Source: Takifugu bimaculatus | Taxonomy: Eukaryota; Chordata; Actinopteri; Tetraodontiformes; Tetraodontidae | Reading direction: 5' to 3' | DNA length: 64,000 nt | NCBI GenBank assembly: GCA_004026145.2 | Contig: CP034996.1 | Coordinates: forward strand, 15,266,641 to 15,330,640 | Part shown: positions 12,001-24,800 of the stretch, piece by piece | Layout: every line of letters starts with the position of its first letter | Position numbering within the stretch: position 1 is the first letter of the stretch | Notes under the pieces: model-generated | What the model was told of the DNA's origin: nothing | Seen by the model: only the letters and a program-made list of their open reading frames with translations | The model's database searches: none | Position numbers and translations under genes: made by a program

Positions 12001-13139
12001 CAGCGCGTCGCTACTGAGGACAGCCGAGTCCAACCTGAGACGGTTTAAAGTTTAGGCGTGGCCGAGGGAACAGTGTGCCTGGGATACAGAGACTCACCTT
12101 GTGACCATGACAAGAGGACCCGTCTCCTGGCTGTGGTCAGTGGATATCATCAGGCCTCGCCGCCCACCTGCACAGGGAGGAAAGGACACCAGCGCCACCA
12201 TGTGTGGACTTTTGGTGAGTGGAGAATCTGACCGCGAAGAAGACGCTACACCCTGACACAGACAGTTGCCACTGCAGAAAAGGGATTAAAGAGAGGGGAA
12301 AAAATACGTGCTTGCTCTACTTTATGAATCATTTAACTGCAGTCATGTACCTTCTTATTTTGATGTTGGGCTTACCAGTAGAGCTTGGTATGTTCTACGA
12401 GTATGTAGCTATCTCCGTCTCCAATGAACATTTCGCAGCGCACACAAGTGAAACATTCTGGGTGGTATTTTTGCTCTCCAGCAACCTGTTTCAAAAAGGG
12501 GAACAGTCGGCGTATTGAGCTTAACCATCGGATCAAGTGCATTTTTTGCTATGAGAGTCTTCTAACAAGGCCTCTTAATACTGGAATGTTTTCAGATGAT
12601 TTCCTGAGATATGAGAGTTGAAAAAACAGCATTTTCTTTCACCACATGAGGAAACAAGAAGGCAGGAAGGCTTTGGATGCTTGGATAATGGGACAGCATC
12701 CTGAGGTCTGGAGAAGTGTTTCATTCTTGACAGACCAATTTCCATTGTGTGTAATCTACTTGTTTCTGATGCTCACTTGTAAGTTGAAACAAATGTTGGC
12801 TTCGAGGGATCGATTGAAATGCTATTTTTTAACGGTTTCACCAGCTATTGATCGGCTTACTACCAGTTGGCCATGTGCAGAGTTATGAATAGGCTCAAAA
12901 GTTTGTGGGCTTTTGGTGTTCGCACTCTTTGAAAATACAAGATATAAATAGCTGCATGAAACATGCAACAGTTTCACAGCTGACTTTTACTGATTGTTAC
13001 CATTACGAGTCCAGTTGTGACGGTCTCCTTGCAACCATGGCAGTGTTCCCCGAAACGGGCCCAGTAGTGCTTCTTGCAGAACAGCTGTCCCTCTTTTTCG
13101 TAGTACCAGCGAGACAGGATACAGCTACATTCACAGCAT
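9087..13139 (-). CDS. limk1: LIM domain kinase 1 (5' end not resolved)
   Basis: LIM kinases phosphorylate cofilin/ADF on Ser3 and so stabilise actin filaments, downstream of ROCK and PAK. Visible in order on the minus strand: second half of LIM1 (CCECSC...WARFGEHCHGC, exon starting 13139), LIM2 (KYHPECFTCVRCEMFIGDGDSYILVEHTKLYC, near 12400), PDZ (RILEVNGIPVRNI near 11960), a Ser/Pro-rich linker, then the kinase: GKGFFGQAVK, VMVMKELIRF with the ATP-site Lys, HRDLNSHNC, DFGLA and the basic activation loop PDRRKRYTVVG carrying the ROCK/PAK-site Thr. One intron uses a GC donor (AAATG|gcaagc, near 10304). The stop is TGA at 9087-9089. The tail after FWGN runs about 120 residues, rich in Gln, His, Ser and Asp, far longer than in human LIMK1. 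The first half of LIM1 was not found, and the junction near 11.5-11.6 kb does not fit any canonical donor in phase. Confidence 0.93.
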
Positions 13140-15586
13140 CTGAAACCCAGAAGGAATGTGGGGTCAAAAGGCTTTGCAAAACAATAAGATGAGAGGACGC
13201 AGGTTTAAATTTAGGCTGTAAAAGGAGACGTGCTACAGAAATGCAATACAGTAACATGAGTCCCAATCGGTGACCGACACGCAACACTTCAGGAGGAAAG
13301 TCGACCCGCTTGTTGGTTAAACACAGGCTCATGTTGAATGCAACCAGGTCGGCATTACTGTCAAACGTCATCTTCTGTAGCACCGATATCTCTTTGTGAT
13401 TCCCTAATTAATTCCGAGCTCCGGGTGAGCATTGTTGGGGCTGCTGGCCTTGGAAGTGGCACTGCTGGGCCACTGCACTCATCTCAGGGAGTAACTGGAC
13501 TTGGTGAAGCTGTTGTTTCACATCTCTAAAAAGCTTCTTCAGTTGTCAAATGGCTGGAGCCAGAGCTTGAATATAGCCCATTAGCATGCTAATGATAGTC
13601 CAATGACTAGCATTAGCATGCTAGTCATTAGTTAAAAGAAGCCTTTTGGAGAAGAGACAAAACATCTACAAGGCTATTAACCAAGTCCAACTGCTCCCTG
13701 AGATCAGCTTTGGATAACCTTGACCTGGATGAATGAGAACCGGACATGGACTGCTGGATTTTCTTTTAAATTTGAGCAGCCTCAGTCTGGAGGTACTGAC
13801 TTCCGGATATATCCAGCGTCCCTTCCCAAATGAGACATGGAGAGTCACTGATGGGTCATGTCTTGACAAAACATAGATTTAATTAGAGGCACTAAAGGCC
13901 TAAGTGATTGAAACAAAAATACCAGCATTTCCACAGATGCTTCTCGTTTCCTCATTGTCTTCATATTTTCCTTTCAATCCTTCAAAACTATCTCTCTGGT
14001 TCCTACCAAATGCAGAATAACACCTCTGTTGAACAGAAAAGCTACTTCCTTATCTACAGCCAGAGAGGGAGGTGACTTCCTGACATGGTACAGCTCCATG
14101 TTCCCCAGCTGTTAATGGCACGCAGCTTTTACAATAGGGATTGAAAACCGCGGCCTTGCTATTGTGACAGAGGGGGGAAAGAACTAAGAGCTGAATATGA
14201 ATGGCTTCAATCAGGTTTGTAGGGGAACACATTTTTTCCTTTGTCACACAACATCAACTTCAGCGAACTCAATGTTTTCTGAGTAATTCAGTTAAAATAC
14301 CAGGTTCTCGGTGGAGGTAATTGCCACAGTGCCTGTTTAGCATCACTTCAGTCAAGTAAATACACTTACCGACAGGAAGTTTTGTCTGCCCCTGCGTCTG
14401 CCGCGGTATTATAGGAAACGCCGCAAGGCCCATTAGTCCAGCTGATCATCATTTTTACTGCGGAAATAACTAGGTAATGAATGCATTGCATAGCTGATTT
14501 ATTTAGACCTTCTGTCTGTGTTATTGTGCCACCAGCAATGGAGGTGGAACTCTTCATCCACATCTGCAATTATGCCTGAACATCTGGCAGTGAACATCAC
14601 CTATGCCATTCATCCGGAGTGTGTATTATTGTTACCGGTCTCCTTTTATTTCTCTATTTTTATATGCTGCTTATTAGTTTTAGGCACTGGTGACTTGGTT
14701 TATAGTTATTTTAGGGTACATTACAATATCCATGTAATTTAATAAACATTGATACCCAGCACACAAGAGTAACAGAATTATTTTATAGTTTAGGGGGCGA
14801 TTTAGTGACGATGTATTACACTTTGTTAATATAACAAAAATAGATGATAATTATTTTGTAATAGTACCTTTTATTCGGATTGGAATGGGATTGTAACATA
14901 TCACTTTTGGAATGCCTCAGCAAATCTCTTAAGCGCAGGGTACTATTGTATCCACAGATAGACATTGAAGCCATTTAAACCACCTATTTAAGAATGATCT
15001 GATATCTGTCAAACACTGGACGTGGACACATTAAAGCCCAGCTGCTGTCACGGAAGAAAACATGCAAGGTCAAATGTCAAGAGTCTGCTGTGTTCTCACG
15101 CTACAATTTCCTCTGTTTTTCTGCTGAACTGTCTTATAAACTCAGTCGTTTTTAATCACATGTGTTTTTAATGGCTTTGGATCTGAAGGGGATATGGTCC
15201 CAGTGGGTTTATGTAAGTGAAAATAGGCCGGTCGATGACTTTATCCATTTTTCTCGCATGGCTTCACAAACAATGCTACGTGTTCATGTGAAAGGAGAAT
15301 AGGGCTAACTCATAGCGGCTGTCATGCTTTGAGGAAGTACCGTTGAAAACAGTTAACTTTCATGCACTTTCTTTTGCTTCGTCCAAGTAAACACACACAC
15401 ATTCCGCCAACTGTCGCTCTTACCGTCCCTTCATCCCCCTGCGAAACCTCTGGTCCCGTCGTGACATGCTCGCCTCTCGGTTCACTGGCCGATCAGGAGA
15501 GATCCACCCAGTTTGAGAGAGGTTATTAGCTGCATCTGTTCACGGGAAGATCCGGCATGTATTCCGCTGTTGCTGTTAGCAGAGCT

Positions 15587-15618
<32 letters not shown>

Positions 15619-16160
15619 TGCTCTCTATCTTCATGGGCTCAGAGGCTTCCTGTGTATTCAAGTTCTAACGTGCAAGATATCTTGGCGAGAGAAAACTCTG
15701 ACCTACTGACTCCACACCAAGGCTCCCCCTACTGGTTGTTGGGAAACTCATCCGTCCCAGCAGCTACTCGACGTGTGCAGATCTCAGCAAGACAGATTTA
15801 CACTGCTCCAGAGGCTTCCTGACAGTGATGGTGTTTCCAAGTGCTGGAACACACGTGTTTGAAATTAGCCTTGTTCCTGTCATCGCATACGTAATCTCTT
15901 TATGAACGCTCCAATTACTGCACCGTCATGACCTGACAGTAAAGCCCTCTATTCATCGCGCATAACGAACAATAGAGAGCTCATTTAAAGCACTAGAGTT
16001 AAAACTCAGGTTGCCTGCTTCTCTTTTTAAACGTGACCAGACGGAAATTAAAGATTCGTCATTGTAACAATCTAAATTCTTTCACCACTTTCTGCATGTT
16101 AAAAATACAGTAGTTGACCCTTTTACGTCACTTAAATAAGGAACACAATTTTGTTAAAGG
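13140..16160 (-). other. Upstream region of limk1: promoter and first exon(s) expected here, not resolved
   Basis: Between the LIM1 half-exon and the end of the elastin transcript there is no recognisable LIM1 proximal exon. Two minus-strand candidates end in phase-2 donors compatible with the 13139 exon. One opens at 15467 (MSRRDQRFRRGMKGR, donor after 15424). The other ends at 14370 (...ADKTSCR, donor gtaagt). Neither carries the expected CxxC...WHxxCF pattern. A short TC microsatellite lies at 15587-15619. Confidence 0.35.
13603..13628. repeat. Short hairpin-forming inverted repeat
   Basis: ATGACTAGCA pairs with TGCTAGTCAT around a six-base centre. The neighbouring TTAGCATGCTAA at 13581-13592 is itself a palindrome. 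The function is unknown and it may be a remnant of a small inverted-repeat element. Confidence 0.6.
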
Positions 16161-16167
16161 CAACTTC

Positions 16168-16173
16168 TTTATT
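16168..16173 (-). terminator. Polyadenylation signal of elastin
   Basis: Minus-strand AATAAA about 1.08 kb past the elastin stop codon. The interval 16174-17252 would then be 3' UTR; it is AT-rich and has no coding frame I trust. Confidence 0.45.
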
Positions 16174-17252
16174 TTAGACAGCGTTGTCTCGATGAATACA
16201 AAAGTACAATAATTTCCTCTATCACGCGTTGAAGACAGATGTTTAAAACGCATGTTGAACACAACACAACAGAGACGAGTTAAAGTTCAGTTGAATGAAG
16301 GGACTCGCTGCAAATGACCCAACAAACGACATGTTTACACGTATTTGAGGAAAATGTAGTAAACAGGGTTAGAGTTAGCACTTCTCTTTATAGTACTGTT
16401 AAAAGTCACACCCACAATATCATAGTCAAACATTTAATGTCATAAATGCATCGAGTTTTTTGGTTTTAATAGCTTAATTTATAAAGACTAGCAAACATGA
16501 ACACCCCGCCCATGGAAAAAACAAAACAAGAAGGCAAAATAAAAAGCCTATTCAATTGCCATCATGACCTTCGATCACCTCATATTTAATTTGGATAATT
16601 TCTTCATCGAATGCATCATTGGAATAATGAAAATTAAAAAAAATTACATGTTAAATAAAAGTTAACATCAATATTTATTACTGAAATTCAGCTACAATAC
16701 AACAGTGCCTCTAAATTTGCAAAGTGTGGCAGAATATCACGAGTGTTAACAGTCGCAGATCATCGGGCCCCTCGCGCCTGAGCACAATTATAATGCTTTT
16801 CTGAAATCAGATAAAGACCGTCCAGCCTGACATGCCACACAGATTCCACTTGTGAAGACTCTTTTGTTGCATTTACCCCAAAATAGCTTCCGTCTTTGTC
16901 TCTGTAGAATCATCTGGACCGATATATTGTTACACTGTAAGCCTAATAAATACAGGAGACCCGACAAGGTGAGACCTTGCAGAATGTTTAGAAAGCGTAG
17001 TGTTGGCATGCACACAGGTCCGAAGGAGCCATCGCCCACAGAAGTATAGATTACGTGGCCATGTTTTAAAAGTAGTCTTTGATTGCAGGCTGGGAGTTGT
17101 TGATCTTCAAAAGTTTCATGTATAAAATTGATCTGGAATGTGCTGAAGGTTTAACTGCAATGATTACAAGACATTTACCATTTGGGTTAATGCAATAGCA
17201 CCGCTTTTTTTTTTTTTCTTCAATGAGGTCGCTTCCTTTCTGTTGGTCTCTC

Positions 17253-18788
17253 TTACTTCCTCCTCCGGCCGCAGTATTTACCCTGACAGCCCACACCTAA
17301 ACGCAAGACACAGACAATTGTTGTTCACTTATGAAACACAAGTGATGTTGCATATTACTTGTTCTGTTGCAAAGTAGTCATTTACCTCTGTTGCCTCCAG
17401 GTCCCAGTATAGCCTGGAGCGCTGCATATTTGGCTGCCTTCTGTGCTATGGCTGAGGGACACACATGTAAAACACATATTATTCTTACTCTGGGGCTACA
17501 GTAATATCATTGTATGATAGATTTTAAAGGCATAGACATTTTAACACAAAAATGGGCTTTTTATATTTCTCTGCATTATGGTCACTACAATATGAAATAA
17601 AATGCATGCTTATGATTTGTTACTCACATTTCTGTCCATCTCCTACAGACCCTAAAAAGAGTTTCATTTCAGTATTTGGAAAAATCAGGGGAAATTTCTA
17701 AAATTGCAGTTTTTAAGTGTAATAATCATCGCTTACCTGGATATTGCCCTCCGCCGTAGCCTGGACCGACGCCCCCTGTTGGTGAAACAGGCCCATTACA
17801 GCCAACATCACTGTGACGCGTCTCTACTCCCACCACTAGGGTGCAGTGTTTTCCTTAAAGTGGTCTAAATATTAAAAGTTACGTGCCGGTGCACTGATAT
17901 TCTCACGCCAAATGATTGCATCATAATATTCATTATTTTATACTACGTTAATTATTTTATACTGACCTTGTGAGCCCCCTCCCACTCCTGGTCCTGTTAG
18001 TATAGTGCCGCTGGCACCTCCTATTCCTCCTCCTGCATCAGATAGATGGTTGCAGATAAGTTTAAATTACAAAAGAGTTTCTATCTTTTAAAATACAGAT
18101 TAAACAGATCATTTTATTGGCAGCGACAGTATAAATGTACAAAGTAAGCATCATTAAGATGTATTATTTTTGTATAGTGTATATTACCTGGTCTGTAACC
18201 AGTTCCTCCTAATGATGAACCATAGCCAGGTTTAGGAGGCTTCCCACTCCCCAGTGCTTGTCCACCGGGTCCAAACCCACCAGAACCAATTCCAGTGCTT
18301 CCTGGACCAAAGCCGCCAGTCCCAGCACCTCCTGGGCCAAAGCCACCGGTTCCAGCACCTCCTGGGCCATAGCCACCGGTTCCAGCACCTCCTGGGCCAA
18401 AGCCACCGGTTCCAGCACCTCCAGGGCCAAAGCCACCAGTTCCAGCACCTCCTGGGCCAAAGCCACCGGTTCCAGCACCTCCTGGGCCAAAGCCACCGGT
18501 TCCAGCACCTCCAGGACCAAAGCCACCAGTTCCAGCACCTCCTGGGCCAAAACCACCAGTCCCTGCACCTCCTGGGCCAAAACCACCGGTTCCAGCACCT
18601 CCTGGTCCAAAGCCACCGGTTCCAGCACCTCCTGGACCAAAGCCACCGGTTCCAGCACCTCCTGGACCAAAGCCACCGGTTCCAGCACCTCCTGGACCAA
18701 AGCCACCAGGTCCCACTCCAGCAGGACCACCTCCGGTGCCTCCTCCTAAAACTCCTGACAGAAACAGTTCAATGACCACAGTTTTACT

Positions 18789-18863
<75 letters not shown>

Positions 18864-21800
18864 GCCTTTAAGGGCCCCTCACCTGTTCCATATCCTGCTC
18901 CATAACCTGGGTTGAAAACAATGTTCATTCATTATTGTAAATGTACTGTAAATATATGTAAGAGTGATGCCACCATCAACACACTTAGTATTGGTATCGC
19001 AGTTATTATGATGTCAATAATTACCGGATTTAGATTTAATTTTTCCTACACCTCCAGGTCCAAACCCGCCTGTTGCTATGCCAGCACCACCTGGTCCAAA
19101 GCCTCCAGGTCCTGTACCAGCGCCTCCTGGTCCAAAGCCTCCAGGTCCTGTACCAGCTCCTCCAGGTCCAAAGCCTCCAGGTCCTGTACCAGCGCCTCCT
19201 GGTCCAAAGCCTCCAGGTCCTGTACCAGCTCCTCCAGGTCCAAAGCCTCCAGGTCCTGTACCAGCACCTCCTGGTCCAAAGCCTCCAGGTCCTGTACCAG
19301 CTCCTCCTGGTCCGAAGCCTCCAGGTCCTGTACCAGCTCCTCCTGGTCCGAAGCCTCCGGGTCCTGTACCAGCTCCTCCTGGTCCGAATCCTCCTGTTCC
19401 TATGCCAGCTCCTCCTGGTCCAAAGCCTCCGGTTCCCGTTCCTGTACCACCTGGTCCAAAACCACCAGGTCCATATGTACCAGGCCCAGTTCCTGTGGCA
19501 CCAGGTCCTACTGCTGTACCTAGTTTAAGTATAAAAATACAACATGATCATAGTGCAGCTATTTACTCAGTAATATTGAGATCATCCTGGAGTTTTATGG
19601 TTTGTTTCTTTCACTAAAACCTTTTCAGGAAGTGATATTTAAGCAATATTTTACATTCAATATTACACTGGAACGGCAGAGGAAGTGACATCATTATACA
19701 CCAGTGTTACATCCTGTAAGGTATAAAATCTAATTTGTATAGCCACATCTATACAAAACAGAACGAGTTCCTAACCTTGTCCAAAGCCAGCTCCACCATA
19801 GCCTGTAACAAAAAATACCTCATATTTAAAAAACAAACATATAAGATAATGAAATGCTACTTTTCCTGTTTAACTCTTACCTGATTTGGATGGTTTATTC
19901 TTGCCCAGTCCTTGCCCACCAGGAGTATAAATACCAGGCCCAGTCCCTGCTCCTCCTGGTCCATAGCCACCTGGTCCTGTGCTGGGCCCATATCCACCGG
20001 GTCCGATGCCACCTGGTCCATAACTACCACCACCGGTCGCGCCAGGACCAATCCCACCTGGGCCAAATCCTCCTGGGCCTGTGCCAATACCACCAGTGCC
20101 AGGTCCATAACCACCTGGTCTAGTTCCACCTGGTCCATAACTACCGCCGCTGGTAGTGCCAGGACCAATCCCACCTGGTCCAAAGCCTCCTGGTCCAACA
20201 CCTCCTGGTCCAAAGCCTCCTGGTCCAACACCTCCTGGTCCAAAGCCTCCTGGTCCAAAGCCTCCTGGCTGAGAACCAGCTCCGCCTGGTCCTGTCCCGT
20301 AGACACCAGGCCCTATCCCAGTACCAGAAGGTCCTGCTCCATAATCTAAACAAAAAAAACCAATTCTTAAGATTTATCCAAAATATATTTCTGTTGTGTT
20401 TATGATTATATCTCTCAGCTATTGTCATACATTTAGGTGGTTTGCCATTTCCCTGTCCCAGACCTGGACCGTATCTTGTACCTAATTAACGGGGCATTCA
20501 AAATACACAATTAGCATAATAACATGAGAAATTAAATATTTAAACTGATGCATCTGGTTTTGTTTCACACAGCACGTACCACCAGGGCCCACCCCAACAC
20601 CGTATCCTCCAGGGCCTCTACCAAGTCCTCCTAGACCACCTCCTACGCCTCCTGGACCAACACCCCCAATTCCAAGGGCACCTCCAGGACCAACACCTCT
20701 GCCTCCGTAGCCTCCTGGTCCAGTACCATAGCCGCCAGGGCCAGTTCCGTAAGTGCCAGGTCCAACTCTACCTTGGCCTAATGCACCAAGGGCCCCATAA
20801 ACTGTTGAAAGAATGTACAAATTTGGAAAAATGTAGAAGAGACTTAAGAATGCTAATGGAAGTGTTTTTGAACCTTTTCCCGGTTTTAGTGCTCCTGGAC
20901 CCACTCCAGCCCCGGTGGGGTAACGTATGCCTAAAGGGGGAAAAGACACATGCAGATGAAACTGTGTAGGAATGTTTGATTCATTTGACTTGATTTAGAT
21001 CAAATTATAATGATCATGATGGCAAACCTCCAGTTGGTAAAATTCCAAATGCACCAGCACCATAGTCTAAAATAAATACAAACAACATCATTGTAATATG
21101 ACTGTGTTGGCTTAGGGCAAAAAATCTAAAGAAACACGTGCACATAACTGACTTTTTCCAGGTTTAAGGCCTCCTACTCCACCGGCTCCAAGTGGAAAAC
21201 CTCCTGCCCCAAGTGCTGGACCTCTTCCCCCACTACCTCCTACAGCCACTCCACCACCTGGACCTACACCCCCAATGGTGGACCCGCCAGGGACGTTTAA
21301 TTAACAAACATAATCAAACATAACAGATAATGTCCAGAGATAACAATGGTGTTTTCTGTGTGTCCCCTAGTCTCAAACTTGCATTACCTGGTCTAACTCC
21401 AGTTCCAGCTGTAGGAGTCCCACCTGTTCCCCCTGCTGCTCCTGTAGGTCCTCTGGATCCGGTGCGATCTCTGTCTCCATCAGGACCTCCATCCCCGTCT
21501 CCTTCACCTGGGGTGTCACCTCTGGGGACACCTAGGTACAAGTCAGTAGATGGTGTTTTTTTAAAAAAGCAATTGCAAATGTTTGGTTGTTAATCTTGTT
21601 AATTTATAATTTGTATTGGTGTACCTGGGGGTCTGAGAGGCCTAGCTCCAGGTAAGGTCCCACCATCACCTTCAAAATTAGGAGAAATTTTAAGAAATGT
21701 CAGCAAACTTTTAAAAAATTACTATTATGCGGTCTAACAACCAAGTAGCTGTCTTGGAGTTTGAGAGGATGAACAGAAAAAGGAAGAAATCATCACTTTG

Positions 21801-24800
21801 TCCTCATTAAGAGGTGATTTAAATTTGAAGATGTGGTGTTTGCAGACAAACATGGTTAAAAACTGACCTGGCACTTCAGTTCCATTAGCTCCTGGTGTAT
21901 AAAGAGAGACAGAAGTTAAAAATGAAAAGACACATTTTACTAAGAGAACATTTTACCTACCGGGATTTTAACAGATTCATAAATAAAACATCTGCTACCT
22001 GGTTTTAGTGCAATGATGGGGATTCCTGTCCCCCCCAAGCCATCTCCATCACCTCCTGCACCCACTGGTCTGCCAGTTACACCAAGGCCTCCTATTTATA
22101 AAAAGGTCACAAAAGCAATTTTTGCATTACAACATTTTATACATCATGTCAAATTGTCAAGAGTTAATCATACCGTCTCCTCCAGAACTTCCGGACCCCT
22201 CAATTACGCTGCCGTCACCTGCAAACAGAGCCGCATTCACAACATTAACAGGTGAAAGTGATGTGATATGCTACATATCATATACATGCTTGGGATTTAA
22301 ATACGCACAAGCTCAATAAAAATGTTTTTTTTAGCTAATTTAGTTCCCTTCTGTTCCTGGCCTCCAGAGTTTTTAAGGAATTTTTGCATCGACTAAAGTT
22401 TTTTTGTCCCATGTATGACAACAGTGTAGACTGACCATCTGATCCAGAAGATGGCGTTCCTCCTGTGGGTGCAGGCCGTCCTCCCGATCCAGCAGTTGCA
22501 GATACTTATGTAAACTTCAATTCATCATAATATTCGTTCTTAATGTTTTAAAACACAAGCTCACCACTTTGTCCAGTTGTGCCTCTGCTGCCGGTGCCGT
22601 TCACTGACGTGCCAGGGCTGGTACCTGCCCCGCCGGGGCTGGTTCTAGTACCGGGTCCAGTGCTAGCTCCTCCAGTGCCAGTTCCCCCAGAACCAGGTAC
22701 AACCCCAGGTACAACACCACCAGAGGAGTCTGGAGTTCAGAATGGATACAATTTGTTAAATTCAGGAAATAAATATTTCACATAAGTTGCATCAGCAAAT
22801 ACGTTATTATAATCCATATGTATTTTAAAATGCTAACTGCTCCTAAGAGTAAGAGGACAAAGTAATTCCGGGAACCTCCCCGTTGCTGTAATTCCTATTT
22901 CCACCAATAGGGGTCAATAAAGGGACGGATCAAAATGTTGGCGCAATAAATATGATTTAGATTTCTGACCCAGTTTAAATCTCAGCTTGAACTAAAATAC
23001 TCATAACGTAATATTCTGTGTGTGGTTGTAGAAATACAGTTTATTCAGCTACACACCTCTACCAGGTACAACTCCAGCTGCTCCAACAGATCCTGTTGAG
23101 CCGTAGCCTAAAAGAAGATTTACTTCAAATAAATTTGCTTTTTACTCCCATCCTTCAATAAAAAAAGACATAAATACATGTAATACCATATTTAGCAGGT
23201 TTCAATCCAGAGCCATATCCTGCAATAAAAATAATTAATGAAGTTTACAGTTTATCCTTTTTTTAAAATTTAGACAGCAGATGATCCTGGATATAACTTA
23301 ATATTGATTCCTAAACCTGGTCCATATCCAGCTCCTGGTCCATAACCAACCCCAGGGCCGTATCCACCAGGTCCAAATCCAGTACGTCCAGGCAGAACTC
23401 CACCAGCAGGAAGTCCTAATAGGAAGACAAATGGGTATTTTTACCTCCATTAGAAGCTTAAACTATTGTCTTCATCAACCAGCTTACCTCCAGGTCCAAA
23501 GCCAACACCACCAGCATTAGGGCCAACTCCTAATCCAGGACCATAACCAGTTCCTCCTGGGCCAATGCCAGCACCGCCAGGACCAATACCACCAACAGAA
23601 CCAGGTCCAGCACCAATGCCAAGCACTCCTCCAAGGCCTCCAGCTGCAGCAATGCCTGGTGAGGTTAATGATCAGAAACGCTCATGTTTCACAACTCCGT
23701 CTATAAAACATTTTACAATCTCAGATGCTTGATGCACTTGTGCATCAACATTATAATAGAGGTTTGTCGGAGTGTGTGTCTTTACCGTATTTAGCGGCTA
23801 CTTTCGCTGGACTTTTATTGGCTTTTCCCACACCTGTATTTTAAAGAATAGGTTTATACCTTATACTCGTACGTACAGATGGTTTACTATGTTTTCTGTT
23901 TGCATTATATACCTAATTTTGGTGAAATGAGAGGGTAACCGCGGATAACTCCAGGCAATGGCTGCCCGCGACCATCTAAAATGAAACATTTATGACGGAG
24001 ATAATCGTTGTGTAAAATACTGGATCTCTGCCATGAATATTTTCAGCGAGGATGGAGCCTCAGGACACTCACTGCTTGTGCCTCCTGGTCCGATGCCACC
24101 TTGTCCAAGCACTCCAGCTCCTGTGAACAAAAAGGCATAAAGTTTTATTCCAGGCATTTTTTTTCCAGGGTTCAAAGCTCATTAGCGCACCATTTTGAGT
24201 TCCAAGTCCAGATCCTATAGCCACCCCAGGCAGAATTCCACGGCCTCCAAATGCTTAAAAAGAAAGAAACCTAAATATCTCTATTTTTCATGACTTATGT
24301 TCTGCTCACTTACCTTGGCCTGGTACGTAGCCACCTTGGTAGGGTCCAGGCATCACAATTCCTGAAACATTCAGTGTTTGTACTTGATTTTTTTTCTTTA
24401 TCAGCTGAATATTGTTTTAAAAGTCTTGTTTTAGACTTTACCAGGAAGTTTTGATGCTTTCCCACCAGTTGTTCCTCCAGTACCTCCACCAGTCTGTGGC
24501 AGCACTGGGATTGAAACAGGATAAATCATCTGATAAAAACTATGTTGGAATATGAGTATTAAACACATTTTAATAATAATGATACTGCATTTTCAAATAT
24601 TAATTTACAATGTATATCTGAACAGAACATGTTTGATTCCTATCTTAGATTTAATGTTTGCTTTTTATATATATGTGTTAATTTTTTCAAATAACTTGAA
24701 TCACATTATTTACCTCCCCCGGGACCGAGCCCAGTCCCTCCGGGTCCGACTCCTGCACCACCAGGCCCAAATCCTGTTCCTCCAGGTCCAACTCCTGCAC

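Noticed and set aside
18114..18860. Cys-Val repeat joined to Gly-rich open frame on the minus strand
   Set aside because: The Cys-Val part is the CA microsatellite in an intron. Only the 18188-18754 part is an elastin exon.
19078..19617. Plus-strand Pro-rich open frame (GPKPPGPVPAP repeats)
   Set aside because: Antisense shadow of another elastin exon; no start context or splicing on that strand.
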